NCBI GenBank assembly: GCA_963082875.1
Contig: OY720097.1
Coordinates: forward strand, 12,160,501 to 12,224,500
DNA from: Corella eumyota
Taxonomy: Eukaryota > Chordata > Ascidiacea > Phlebobranchia > Corellidae
Direction: 5' to 3'
DNA: 64,000 bases
Both the position numbers and the translations under genes were made by a program. The first letter of the stretch is position 1. The number at the start of each line of letters is the position of its first letter. Under the pieces are notes generated by a model. The model had not been told where the DNA came from. It saw only the letters and a list, made by a program, of their open reading frames with translations, and searched no databases. Of the stretch, positions 23,729 through 37,200 are shown one piece after another.

Positions 23729-24655
23729 ATGGAGAATCATAATTCCTATAACAACATTAGTAAAAAAACACCAAAAAGCAAGAAAAATGATTTGACAAAA
23801 TTTATCAACGGAACAGAAGAGTTTTTGATCAAGTATTTTCTAACAAGATCGTCATTCATTGTTCTTTTGTTATGGATTCTAATTGTAGTACTATCTAGCA
23901 TAAAAGCTTATGGCGTCGATATACCTCAAACCTATTTTTCATATCGTAAAAACTATTTTAACATTTACTTTGTTAAATTAGGATGGGGTTGGACTATATT
24001 TCTAACAGGATCATATGCCATACTCACTGCTTTTGTGTATGGCTGTGACAATTGGAAAAAGTCGATTGGTTTAGCTATTGTCCGGTTAGGTGCTGCAACA
24101 GTACTCTGGTATTTTTGGACTGTTAAAGTGTTTCTTAATGTTGAAAATATCACTGGTGTATGTTTAAATGTAAACAAATCACCAAATTTTAACATCACCT
24201 CTAAAATTGAGTGTGTCAATTTAAAAAAGGGGCACGTTTGGGAAGCATTTGATATTTCAGGACATTGTTTTATTCTCTGCTTCTGTATTTTGCTCACAAA
24301 TTCCGAAATCCAAATTCAAAAACATTGGAATAAGATACCATCACATTCTGCTCAGTTTTTACCGATCGGTTCAAAATCTTTAAACCAATTAAAACACAAG
24401 TTTAGAGTAACCTTACCATTTGTCAGCATATTGTTTATTCTTAACTTTTTAATAATTGGATTGTGGGTAGTTATGCTGGTGAGCACTTGTCTATATTTTC
24501 ATACTTTTCTTAGCACAACACTCGGTGGAAGTTTTGGTATTATGTCATGGATGGTGTTATACAATGAATTATATAAACACAAGTACTCACCCGGTCTACC
24601 TGGCAGTGGTATACTGAAGCCATTATTTATTAAACCAACTAATAAAAACAGCTGA
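23729..24655 (+). CDS. FITM2: Fat storage-inducing transmembrane protein (FIT2 family)
   Basis: Single exon, 308 aa, longer than human FITM2 (262) mainly at the N-terminus. It is an ER membrane protein of the FIT family, related to lipid phosphatases and reported to act as an acyl-CoA diphosphatase needed for lipid droplet formation. About six membrane helices are visible (for example 43-58, 88-104, 117-135, 177-190, 228-252, 255-280). The two family catalytic His are present: H179 in WEAFDISGHCF and H258 in CLYFHTF. The start is the ATG at 23729; an in-frame TTG six bases earlier is not needed. It probably shares a transcription unit with PDRG1. AATAAA at 24818-24823 is the likely end. Confidence 0.93.
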   Translation: MENHNSYNNISKKTPKSKKNDLTKFINGTEEFLIKYFLTRSSFIVLLLWILIVVLSSIKAYGVDIPQTYFSYRKNYFNIYFVKLGWGWTIFLTGSYAILTAFVYGCDNWKKSIGLAIVRLGAATVLWYFWTVKVFLNVENITGVCLNVNKSPNFNITSKIECVNLKKGHVWEAFDISGHCFILCFCILLTNSEIQIQKHWNKIPSHSAQFLPIGSKSLNQLKHKFRVTLPFVSILFILNFLIIGLWVVMLVSTCLYFHTFLSTTLGGSFGIMSWMVLYNELYKHKYSPGLPGSGILKPLFIKPTNKNS

Positions 24656-25275
24656 AATTTGAATGCATTTTTATGTTAACCAAATAATATGACAGCCTTC
24701 TCATTAATCGTACTTTTGTTAATTGTATTTAGTTTTTATTAATAGTAACAAACTAGCTCTGCTGTGACAAAATTGTTCTATTTAATTCTACCTATTATAG
24801 GCATATGAGTAAAAAAAAATAAACAAACAAAAAATGAAATACTTAATTTATTTGTGTAGTATTGTTTTAAGACCTCTTTTCAAAACAGACAAAACCAAAA
24901 AAATTTATAACTTAGATATCAAAAATAATTTTAAACCAGGCTTAACTGTATTTTACAAACTTTTAAGTATCATATTAAAACTTAGGTAATGCAATAACTT
25001 AGCTAAACAACAAAATACTCCAAATTAAGACATATAACAAAGCACAACAATTGTTTTGACACAGTGTTACCATTTGCTTACCTAGAATTTACACACTAAA
25101 GCATACAAATAAAACGACAAACCTAAAAGCAAATTTAAAATAAACCTCACCAGCATATTTAAGTTTTTGTGTTTTTAATTAGTTTACCCCTACGAAAAAA
25201 TAAAAACTTTTAACAAAAAAGAATATTAATATTTACTTAAAACATAACATAACCACAAATTTTTTTTTTTTGATT
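24656..25275. other. Convergent 3' regions of FITM2 (+) and HERC2 (-)
   Basis: No coding sequence is seen. The plus-strand AATAAA for FITM2 is at 24818-24823, and the minus-strand AATAAA that best serves HERC2 is at 24847-24852. The two transcripts would therefore end within tens of bases of each other or overlap. The HERC2 3' UTR would then be about 420-450 nt. Confidence 0.55.
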
Positions 25276-28200
25276 TTATGGAGGAGCAATATTTGATGTG
25301 AAAATTTCCCAATCTGAGTCATCGTCACTCGAAAAAAAAACCACTCTTCGACGCTGTGCTTGGTGACCAGCCAACCGTGTCATAGACATTAGGACATCAT
25401 CCATTCCCGAATCAATGATAATATCATCTCGAAGGTCGATGCGAGCATAATCGTCGGTGTCAATTGATTTACAGAAGTAAATCGCATACTTGAGTTTTTC
25501 AGCCAAAACAAGCTTAAAATTAATTTAAAAAAATATAAAACATTTAATTTAACTTCCTTATGCACCAAAATAATTTCCTTTTTGTTAATTCCACTTAAAG
25601 TTTAAACTTTTAAAGTGAATTTCTATTACTCAGGAACATTTTATTAAATTTTAAACAAAAATCCCACCTTGCAACTATATCGAGGTAACTTGAGCATGAA
25701 GAAACAAGTATAAGATTCAGGAAGGTAATTGTCAGGAGGATCATATTTATCCGGAACCTTTATTTTTAAAATAAAATAAGCCAAAAGTACTAAAACACAT
25801 CTTTATGCAAAAAGTCACTTAACAACAACCAACAATCTTTTTAAATACATTAGTTTTAATATTAAAATTTTATTTAGTTTTCCACACCTAAATGAAAGTA
25901 AAAAAAATATCCAATTTACATTAATGCAGAGGAAAAAAGTAACAAAATCCAATTTATAGTTTAAAACATGCCAGAAATATTGAATACCTAAAATAATGTC
26001 AGTACTAATATTTAAAATGCTGAGTCACTAAAAAAAAAATTACCAAAAAAAATAAAACCTTACTTGTATAACAAAATCCCTTCCCCTAAAATCTGCAATC
26101 GACCTCGGTAACCTCGTCCTACCCCACACAAATCTTAAAAACAAACTTCTTTCCTCGTTCGTGAAAGACTCCAACACTTCCCACAACCATTTTGCCAGGT
26201 CATCATTTGGGGAGATCCCCTTGTGGGTGGCAACTGATTTGAGAAGATGAAGTGGAATGTCAGGACTTCCGCAAACCTGAAACAGTTTTTATGAAATTTT
26301 ATGTTATTATAATTTTTTTTTCCAAACACAAAAAAAGTAAGTGGTTGTTATGAAGGTGTGTAAAGTAGAGCTTTTAATAAAGTAAAAACTGCCAGTACAT
26401 AGACTTATGATTTAGGGTTTGAATCCTACTTCTGGCATTTCCTAAAAGTCCAATAATAGTTTTTTTGGGGGTGGGAATTTATATTATTGCTGTTTTGGAT
26501 TTTAAGTTTCAGATTTATCTCTTTTTTATATTAATTGACTAAATACTAAATACATATTTAAATATATTCCCTAACAAATAAATTTGCAATATATTTTATA
26601 TACCAATAAGTTTAAAACTGTTTTTAACTTACAGTAGTTTCAAGCTCACGTGGTGTAAATAGAGATAATAATGGAAGTGGAATAACACAAGACATTCCTT
26701 CCCTAACACTTGATATCATCTTGTTAAATTCCTGCAATCTATTTAAAACAATATATAGGGTGTATTTATATTAATGTTGCAAAATAAAAGACTGACACGA
26801 TATTTAGGAAATTTAGTCTGCAGATGGACCCTACACCACATGTCCTTTTTAGATTTTTATTAATAACCGTACACCACAATACAAGTCATTTACCTATGCT
26901 GAACAGATAGTCTGATATATTCATTTCTATTCTGAGATGTTACAAATGAATAAACACTGCTTAATTCCACTTCCTGAAATTTCAATAAAAATAAAAATTA
27001 TTATTAGCAATTTTTGACCAACTTACATAGTATATTCACAAAAACAGGTCATAGGTTAAACCCTTAATGCATATTGTTTATTATATAACATACCACTCCA
27101 CATGCTGATTGAGTAGTAAAAGGAAGCTGCATTGCATTTAATTCATCTGCCTCCAAATCTCGAATATACATCGATTTTGGAATAAAAAACTAAAAAAATT
27201 TGCACAAAAAATGATATTGAATCAACAAGGTTTATATTTAATATTGCTCTGTACAAGGATATATGCAGTGTAGTTAACTACCTTGTCAATTTCAGCAATA
27301 TCTTTTAAGCAAGTGCTCATTCCAGCTAATTGTTTCCACACCGGTTCAGCCAGGTTCAAACTGAGTGGACTCCCAGTTCTAATGGCTATGCCAATCAACA
27401 CACCTGTATGAGTGAAAATAAGAAAAAGGTAAAAAAAAGTGATAAAATATATTCAACATATTAAGACATATTAAGTGTGTAAAAATAGTAATTTTGAAAA
27501 AGAAAATTTATAACAAAATAAAAAAGTTCATATTAAAGTCACACAACACTTAAAATAAGATGTAACAAATTCAAATTTTAAATTCTTAAAAAAAACAGAT
27601 ATAAAACTACGGTTTTTAACAAAATTTCAAAAACAAAAGTCTAACAAAGTTCATTAAAAAGACAACAAGAAAATAAAAAGTTATAAAAAAAAAATTTACC
27701 CAAAAATTTGAAAAGAAAAATTCGAAAAAAATATTAATATGTACCCAAAAATTTGAACATATTCATGTGGACTTCAGACGTTGCCTGTGAATTGAGGATA
27801 AAACAATCTCGGTTTGCTCCTGAATCATCTCTACCATTGGGAGTGGTAGAGAGCAGAGGAAGTGAACCATCTTGGAGTTCGTCGCACATCTCAGCAATCG
27901 ACTCCGAGTATCCCCCACCACAATCATCAACAGACTCACCTGTTAAAAAAATTAAAAAATCTTTTAATTCATCTGTTAAGTTAAAAACTTAAAAAAATCT
28001 GATTTTGAATTAATAAAAAATTATAAATTTTTCAAATATATATATATGTATATATGTATATTGGAGTTTAGTGGACATTATGTCCAATTTATAGGCCAAC
28101 AAAACAAATAAAACTGCCGTTTGTGGTAAGTTAAGAGTTGCAATTATATTACAACAATTTAAATGCCAACCGCAAGCCAGGCTATTGACCAGACTAGTAT

Positions 28201-31200
28201 ATACATAATATTAAACAGCTTCAAAAAAATCAATAAACATACAAGTTTACTAATTAGATAAAAAATAACAATGTAACCTACCAAAAAATTTTACTTTCCA
28301 TACTCTATGTGGTAACAAAACATTTTCAGGCAACAAAGTCTCCATTTTGCTGTACGCTTGTCCAAACACTGACTTCAGACCTTCTGGACCAGCAAAGCCA
28401 CCCTTTTCTCTGTGTTTTTTAACCTGGTGATTGGTTAATAATAATTTGTTAAAAAAATAAAGGACATTTTGTTATAATTAAATAGGCAATATTAAATTTA
28501 AAAAAAAACATGTAACGTTAGTAAAATTTTGTTAAAAAATTTAAAAGAATTTTTTTAAAGTTAGGTCAATTATTTATTAAGCATGAAATCTAAACTTAAT
28601 TTTCACTTCTTTCACTGCAGTCCTTGATAACTTTTAATTATAGTTTATAAAAACACACCACAAAAACAGGTCAAATAATAAACAACTATAAAAAAATTTA
28701 ACAAAGTTTTGGGTCACGGTAAAAAAAAACAAAATGAGGCTTTGAAATTTTTTTTATATGTTGGTTACAAATCAAAATAAAGAAAAAACATTTACTTGTA
28801 TTCTATTGAGTTCGATAATAGGTCCATGCTGTTTATCTCTTGTCATGGTCGATTGAACAATTTTCTTAAAAACACATTCCTTACCGGAGGTCACCAGAGA
28901 GCCACGGAGTTCATCCAAGCTCAAATCATTTTTGGCAATTTCATGTGGTGAGAGGTGGAGTGGAAAAAATGGGATAACTTGACAGAAGAGTTCTGCAAAA
29001 CAAGAAAAAATTGTATTTTAGTTTTCTTGGGTCTAGAACTTAGTCAATTTGCATACTATGTAAAACAAATCACAAAAAATCAACATTTAAAATCTTGACA
29101 TTTTCGATTTTTACATTTGGCTATAAGATTGACATAAACCAATAAAAATAACTTAAACAATAAAATCTAAAATGTATTTAAAATTTAGCAATTTTTAGTT
29201 TAAAGAATGGTGAAGAAGCTGCAAATGTCATGTGAACAAATTTCATTACATAAAATATTTAATGTAACAAAAAAAAATCAGATCACTTGTACTTTTGGGA
29301 TCTCAGAAAAAACTTTTGAACTTTACAGTGTGCCCTATTTCTCACTTGTCATTTGTGTCCTAGCTAATTCTCTTTCTTACTTTATCAACCTATTGAATTC
29401 TCTCTCGTCATTTACAGTCCCAAGTTTTTTCCAAGAACCATAAAGTACAAGTAATCTCAAAAATTATTTAAACAAAAAATATACATATAACAATCCAATT
29501 ACAAACCTGACAGTTGGGTCAACAAAATTAATCTATCCCTCAAATCAGTCATCTGTAATCCTTGTAATAAATTATATTCCAGTGGTACTTGCTCTGGTAA
29601 TGAGGGCACCATTCTTTTCTTAGACTTGGTCGAGTCTGAAGAATGTGACCACGCCACCGTGTGAGCAGAACCGCAAGCTACCTGGGTGATATGGTGACCC
29701 TGGAGGGATTGAATAAGCCGGGGAACCTGGGACGCATGAGTAGTTCCATCACCCACCTAAATTAAAAAATATGATCTATAAATTACATTTTCATTCAAAC
29801 AATTTAAAAAAAGGAAATTGCAATTCTAAGAATTAAAAATAATATATTAAAAATATTTTAAATTTAATAAAATTAGAAAAAGGTTATTTTAAAAAAAACA
29901 TTTTTGGGAATTCTTGCATTCCTACATTTAAAAATAAAATCCCCTACCTGCCCCTCATCATTATCACCCCAAGTGTAAACATCACCCTCGTCAGTGCAAA
30001 CAATACAATGAAGTGACCCTACTGCTATCTGGGTAACTTTCTTAAACTTCAGAGCCTCAACCAAGCGAGGTTTTCTAACATGTTCATCCATACCATGACC
30101 CAGTCTATAATAATCCCCTTTTCCCCTTGAAATAATTTTACAGGTTTTATTTAAAATTTTCGAATTACTTATCATTTATGACCCTTAAAAAATGTTGAAT
30201 AATAAAGTATGAGAGAAAATTAGCAAAAACCAATAAGGTATAAAAGAGAATAGACTAGGGGGAAAGTATATAAAAAGTGATAACAAAAAAACTTTTAGGA
30301 TAAATTGAATGATTAATATGTTACTGCTCACATTTTAATAGCTATACCCAATGGCCAACAAGACTTGGTAAGGCATAAATATATTAAAATTAATTAAATA
30401 ATTGTGCATACACATATACGTCCAAAACTGTATTTATAATATATTGTTAATACTAACCAGGTGTAAACCTTTCCAGATTGGGAGAGAGCAACTGAGAATT
30501 GACTTCCACAAGCAACTTTAACAATGTTTTTCTCCAACAGAGTATCAATTATAAATGGGACTTTACAACTGTATTGATAAAATAAAAAAATTGTAATCGA
30601 AAAAAAATTTGACAAAAAAATAAAAATTTAAGTAATAGAAAGCAAAAAACTAGTTTTAGTTCAAAAACAAAAGATGATTTTTAATAAAAAATATAATTTT
30701 TCTTATTATTTATTACCCATCACTCCCTCCTCTTCCCAACTTCCCATAATCCCCATCCCCCCAGGACCACACAACTCTTGGAGTATCTACATCCCCAGTA
30801 ATACACAAAGTCTGTGCATCACCACTACCACATGCAACGTCGATAACAAAGTTGTTGGTTAATGCTTCAACCTTTTCCCCAAAAAAATTAAAATTTTGAA
30901 AAAAGAAAAAAAAATTAAAATTTTGAAAAAAAAGCCTAACTGCCAGACTTATGATCTGCATTTTAACCCATTTTGCCAGTTAATACAAAGTCAACCATTG
31001 TAGGTTATGTCAGAAAAAAGTCGGCACATCACAAATATTTTTTTTTATTTTTTTATTTTTTATTTTAAAAACATAAAAATTGTACATATATAAATTTAAA
31101 CAGCATAGAAATTAGCATATTGGACATATATTGTTCGTTATGCTAAATTGTTTAAGATTTAAAGATAATTAAAACTATATTTAATTACATTAGTAAATTA

Positions 31201-34200
31201 TTTTAAAACAGTTACCAATTTTGGTTTAAGATGATCTTCACTATCCTTGTGACCCAATCTTCCATATCTCCCCCTTCCCCAGGTGAAAAGTAACCCCATA
31301 TCAGTTATTGCTGCACTATGGGACCCCCCAGCTGATATACCCACTACATTTTCACCCCTTAGGTTTTCAATCACTCGTGGATGATCAATAGAACTAAAAA
31401 AAATAATTTAAAATTGTTTTAGTAAATTATATAAAAATGACAAAAAACTGATTATAAAATACAAATAATTAAATAAACTAGGTTAATATCAACTTTACTT
31501 TTTATTTAAATTAAAATAACGAAAATAAGTTTTTAATTTTTTTTACTTTCGATTTCCGTGTCCAAGTTTCCCATCAACTCCCTCCCCCCAACTAAAAACT
31601 TCTCCGTCTTGCGAGAGGGCTAATATATGTTTACCACCAGCATTTACTGATACCTAAGTAATGAAATAAATCTTAGTAATTTAGATTAATTTAGATCCAA
31701 AAATATACATATATTTTAAATATCAAAAAAATTCTAATTTTTTCCAACAAATACCCCTATTTTAAAAAAAATGCAAAAAAATGCAAACTCTGTAGCAAAA
31801 TATTATAACATATGCACTGTTACAATGTTGCTACCTTCTTTATTTTGACATGCTGAATCGATTCAAGTAAAGTTGGTATTGAGACTGATTCATTGCTTCC
31901 TATACCTAACCTTCCCCCTGCTCCATAACCTGTTGCATATACCTAAAAAAATAAGGTAATAATTGTGATTTAATTTAAACTTACACACTATGGAAAGTCA
32001 AAAAAAACATTAAAAATCTTTATTAAGTAAAGTTTGTATTATTTTTTATTTTTGGTTACAATTTCCAAAAAAATCTCAATATTTCAAAAATATATAACAG
32101 TTCCTTTATTTTTTTGTTTAGTTTTAAGTACGAAAATCTAAAAAAATTAAAGCTGGCTCGTTAAACTCACACTAAACGGACAAAAAGTAAAATTTAAATT
32201 ATGATCTACGGTTTTTATGCAAAAAAGTTCAAATTTAAAACCAAAATATAACTTAAAAATTTTGTTACCTTTCCATCACTTGTCACGGAAAATAAAGTTT
32301 GCTCCCCTCCAGCGAGTTGGACTGGTTTTAATGATGCAAGAGCCGCACAGGTTACAGGAAGTTTAACCTTTGCCCCTTCGGGTCCCCCCAGTTGACCCCT
32401 GTGATTGTGACCCCAACCAAATATAGTTCCACTACCTGTCCATGTAAGTGTCCAATCATCAGGTCTCCTGAAGGGCAAAAAATTATTTTTTTATTTTTTT
32501 TACAATATTTAAAAAATATTTTAACTTTTAAGAATTTAAAGCTTTTTTTATTTTTGTATAAATATAGTATTGGTGTTGGTGAAATTATTTTAGTCAGTAA
32601 TGTAACAATAAAAACTAAACCTGTTAATCCATGATACTAGTTGTTGGTCTATTTGTGTAGTGAAAATCTTGTTATTTTCATGCTGATTGATGTTGAAGTG
32701 TTCATCAGTATCACTCACCTCTTGAACTTTTTTCGCCACTAGCTGTGAAAATAAAATGTTTTTAATAAAAGAATCAAAACAGCATATTATATAATACAAG
32801 TCTTTACTAAAAATTATATTTCGATAAAAACACAAAAATGTTGTAGTAAATGGTAGAAAACAAATATATATTTATTTAACTAAATTTTACCAAAATTACT
32901 AAGTTTTATTTTATTACCTCCATAAATTCTAGTGGGTATGGATGGTTGTTAAGCAGAGCTGACACGGTTCTATACACCAGACAATATTGCACAAAACTTT
33001 GAGGATAATCTTCTTTCTTTGTTATTTGATCGAGTTTTAAATCACAACATAAACCAACTAATTCCTGTCAAAAAAAAGAAAATAACCTTTTTTTATTTTT
33101 TATTATTTTCAAAATAGATAAAAAATATTAAAAATTGATAAAATTAGCATGAAAAAAATTTATTTTGATCATTTTTACATTAAGGTTCTAAAACTAACTC
33201 TAGCATCTTACAATCTTTTCTAATTCTGTCTTCTACTTTATGGTCCTAATTTTTTGTTGAAGAACCGTAAAGTACAAATGATCCAAAGATTTTAAATATA
33301 TTTAAACAAAATACAAACATTTACCCAAATAGAATTAGGTTTAGAAATTTTTAAAATTTATCCTAATGTCCTTACCATCATAAATGAACTGTGTAAAAGT
33401 TGTTTTCCAGATTTTACAAGAGGTTCTTCATATTCTAGTTGTTTGTGCAACATTATTGGCAACCCTGTTAATATAAATAATAATGAAAACTGTAATTATA
33501 TAACATAAAAAAATTAATTTATGTTGGTGTAAATGCTAAACAATTATTGTATCACACGTACAGTTAATAAATTGGTAACAGTTTTAATTTATCAACTAAG
33601 AATTACAATTTTGGTCAGCTAATATTACAGTTTTTAGATTTGAGAAACATAAGTGTTTAATGCCGAACATCGAATTAATGTTAATAGAAGTTAAAATTGC
33701 AATTTTCTTTTAGCAAAAAGTCAAGTTAGGCTAATTCTAGGTTATACCACATTTTAGTCACAACTCTATATTTTTAGCCAAGGCGATAGTTTAATTTTTA
33801 ACAAAAATTTCACCCACAATTTTAAACAAAATTAAAAGTTTTGTTTTGTCATATTATATTGTAAAAAATAACTCACCTTTAATTAATGGTTTTAAAAACA
33901 GTTTTTGATTGTTTTTATCTAAGGAAATATTTTCGTGTATTGTATCAAACATTCCTGAACTTAAATTTGTCAACCATCTTAGTTGGCTTAATAACCAGAT
34001 TCTTTGCTCAACAGCTAAAAAAGTAAATTGTTAATTTTAAAGTCAAATTCTAACTGATGCAAGCTTTTTGCTTAATAGAATAATTGACTTAGTTATTTTT
34101 AAATGAAAAAGAGGTTCTCTTAAATTATTTTTAATATTGACAAATTTTAGAGATGGCATATAACATTACCAATAATTATAAATAAAAAAGGGCTCACGAA

Positions 34201-37200
34201 GTACAAAAAAAAAATGTTAAATATACAAACACAATCCAAATCAAATGGTACAATAACAAAAACAACACGAATTTTGAAACAAAAATATTTACCTATTGTA
34301 TCAAGTTGTACACACATTGAAAAGGTTGACACGAGTCTTTCTATTAAACTTGATCTCATTAATATTTCTTTGTGATTATCCGATGTTCGATAAACCTCAA
34401 ACAATTTCGTCACATACTCAATGGAGGGGTAAGAGAGCAAGTGGTAATCACTCATGTGTGACATTTCATTGCCACCACTAGAGTGTGTAACAGGGTAAAT
34501 TGTAAATTTCCAACCCCACCTAAAAGGTTTTAAAAAACTTTAAAAAAAGTTTGTAGAAAAGTTTAAGCATAAATTTAGAAGTTCTTAAATTTTGGGTGAA
34601 TGAAAATATTGCAACATTTATGTTCACTGACCCATTAACAGTTGCATCGCTCTTAAACTTCCAGTTAATCTCATTGGTTGAAAGGGTAATTTCTTCTGAC
34701 CAATCAGACCAATTCCTCCCTAAAAAATTAATTTAAAATTTGAATAAATTTTATAAAAAACAAATGAAAAACCCAAAAATATAGGAATTGGAAATCATTT
34801 AAATCAAGTCGATCTTCAAGTCTTTAAACATCAAATTTTTCGCCATTAATTATTTTGTACTCACCACATAAATCAATTTGAAAATTGGAGTTTGCATCTT
34901 TAATTGTTAAAACATCATAGGGAGCTTCCGTCAAACATTGACGATCAAAAACTATTCGAATTTTCTTCGCTCCTAGAAATGTTTTTAAAGTTAAAAATTT
35001 AGAAAACATAAAACATTTTTGCCTTAAAAAATTGCTGTTAATAATTTTTTACAAACATTACTTTGTGGTGATTCAGTGTGACTACCTCATTAAATTTAAA
35101 TAGCAATTATAATCACTAGTCGGTAGTTTAATTTTTGTAAAATAGTTGCAACTCTCAACTAATATTTTCCTGTGATAATTTATCTGCACCACAAACAGCA
35201 GTTTTAGTTAATTTTTAGGCCTATAAATTGGACATACATTAACATACATATATAAATATATATATACTAATAACTAAGCTTAATTATTTATATTTAGAAT
35301 CTTATACAACCCTATTTACCTTTAATTTTAACTGTTCCTTTAATTATTGTGTTATTAGGATATGGATGAGCACTTTCCTGAGTGACAGGTTTTAAGTTTG
35401 ATGGTGATACCTCCGAGCTTAATGTTATCTGTTCAATTTCAGTTATACAACGCTCCAAAATCATTTCTCCAAACTTAAAAATAGAAAAGAAAAATTTTAA
35501 TAAAATTTTTTTTTGGTATTTATTTGCTAACTTTATACCCTTAATATAGAGTAACATTAGGTTCTCGAAAAAGTGTTTGACAGTTTAAAAATATAATTGA
35601 TAACAAATGCCTGATAATTCATCTGTCAATTGTTTTTTGCTTTTTAGGTGTTTATTTTATTTATGACACCATACCAAACATTTTTTAATTAAAAAGTAAA
35701 ACAATTTAAACTTAATTCTAATGGTAATACCTCAGACTGAGTTGTCACTATGGTTGAAAGTATGTTTTTCAACAAATCCATTTCATTAAAAGACATTCGA
35801 CCTCCCACCTCTAACTTTAGTAAATCTTTAAAAAAAAACATTTAAACATTCATCAAAAATTAAAATTTTAAAGTAAATTAAAAAATAATCTAAACCATAA
35901 CAGAATTTTAAATATTAAAAAAAATTATACTTTACAAAATAAAAAGGTCTAAAAATATTTACTAACAAAGGATTAAACCACACATAAAAATTAAATTTTA
36001 AAATACCTAAAAAAAATAGCTAAATACTACAAAACTTAATTTTTCCTCAATAATTTTACTCATAAATTACCAAACAAATTTTTTGCATTGCTTAAACTAA
36101 AACTGGAATACATTTCCACATCTTTCGCTTTAAACAATCGTTTATGTATATGAGAAACCCCCTCCATAATATCTTTCTGAGGGGTAGGTGGGGCAATTTC
36201 TTCAGTCAAAGTTATCGTCTCGGCAACCAGTGATGAAAAAGTGATGTCACTGGCACCTGTCAAACCACTTAACTGCGAAATTTTGCTTGTGGATGGCCGC
36301 ACACCTGTGGTAGGAGAAGATTTAAAATCAGGCAGCATACTTGTACTTGGGCCTGGGTTGGAAAGTATCGGTGAAGACATTTCATCATCTAAGTCTAAAA
36401 AAAATATTTGTAATGAATATGTTAAAACTTATTATCTATTTTTAAAAAAATGCTAAAAAATTTAATAATATTTAAAATATCGAAACCTAGAATACAAGCA
36501 CGAACATTTATTAGCAAAAAAACAATAACATATTTAAAATGTTTTTAGTAAATTTAAATCTTGTATACATTTTAAATTTACCAGATTTTAATGATATATC
36601 ATCATCTTCTACACCATCTACTTGTGCTTGTTCTGTTGGTTGTCGGATATTTTTGGTTGGTATAAGAACATGATACACAAGTGATCGAGCAATATAAATC
36701 TGAAAATTATATAAATTAGAACATTTTTACTAAAACCAACCACAGGTATAGCTTAGAATGCATTTATTTTGCTGATAATACTAAAAATTGGTATAATCAA
36801 CAAACAACACACAGGTAATACTGTAATTTACATCTTAAAAACAATTTAAATGATCTGGGAAATTATACTACTTACCTGCAGTGCTTTAACTAAATAATCA
36901 TAAGTTGGAACAATGTTGCCAGTTGTAAGTGAAGGTAGCACTGCATGAGGTAACTTACACCTCAAATTAATTTGTTTTGGCAACACTGGTGGTAGCCTTG
37001 CTGTGTTTAGCTCATCATTCTCTTTAAAAATATTTTTTGATTTTTGAGAGTTTTTCTGTTTGTAGTTATTTCCAAGTGAGTTCAAGGTTTCTTCAAATTG
37101 AATTGGTTGAAAGAAAGAGGAAAAACATGAATCGTTTTTAGCCCAAGCAATACTAAAAAAAGAGAATAATTTTTAGTTGTTTAAAAAACTATTAACTGAC

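Larger units (their letters stand above)
25276..28992 (-). other. HERC2: HERC2 HECT domain and tail
   Basis: Exons 28796-28992, 28282-28423, 27745-27939, 27282-27403, 27094-27189, 26894-26973, 26633-26738, 26064-26276, 25668-25757, 25276-25512. This is the most conserved part: [82 protein letters not shown]. The catalytic Cys is the TGT at 25704-25706 (minus), in SYTCFF; it forms the thioester with ubiquitin. After IDTDDYARI the tail diverges from human: it gains a basic patch ([11 protein letters not shown]), keeps a short acidic run (SSDDDSDWE) and ends SNIAPP. Confidence 0.95.
32621..36699 (-). other. HERC2: HERC2 linker between RLD2 and RLD3
   Basis: Exons 36582-36699, 36071-36394, 35731-35825, 35320-35473, 34865-34972, 34632-34719, 34293-34519, 33877-34014, 33376-33464, 32918-33064, 32621-32742. 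The Ser/Pro/Thr-rich exon 36071-36394 is likely disordered. It is followed by a conserved beta-rich module ([39 protein letters not shown]) that matches human HERC2 closely, then helices with [17 protein letters not shown]. The module resembles the beta-sandwich seen in other giant RLD ligases; its binding partner is unknown to me. Confidence 0.88.

Noticed and set aside
29207-29443. 78-aa plus-strand ORF in a HERC2 intron
   Set aside because: It spans the MITE-like element and flanking AT-rich DNA, has no family resemblance and shows no codon signal.
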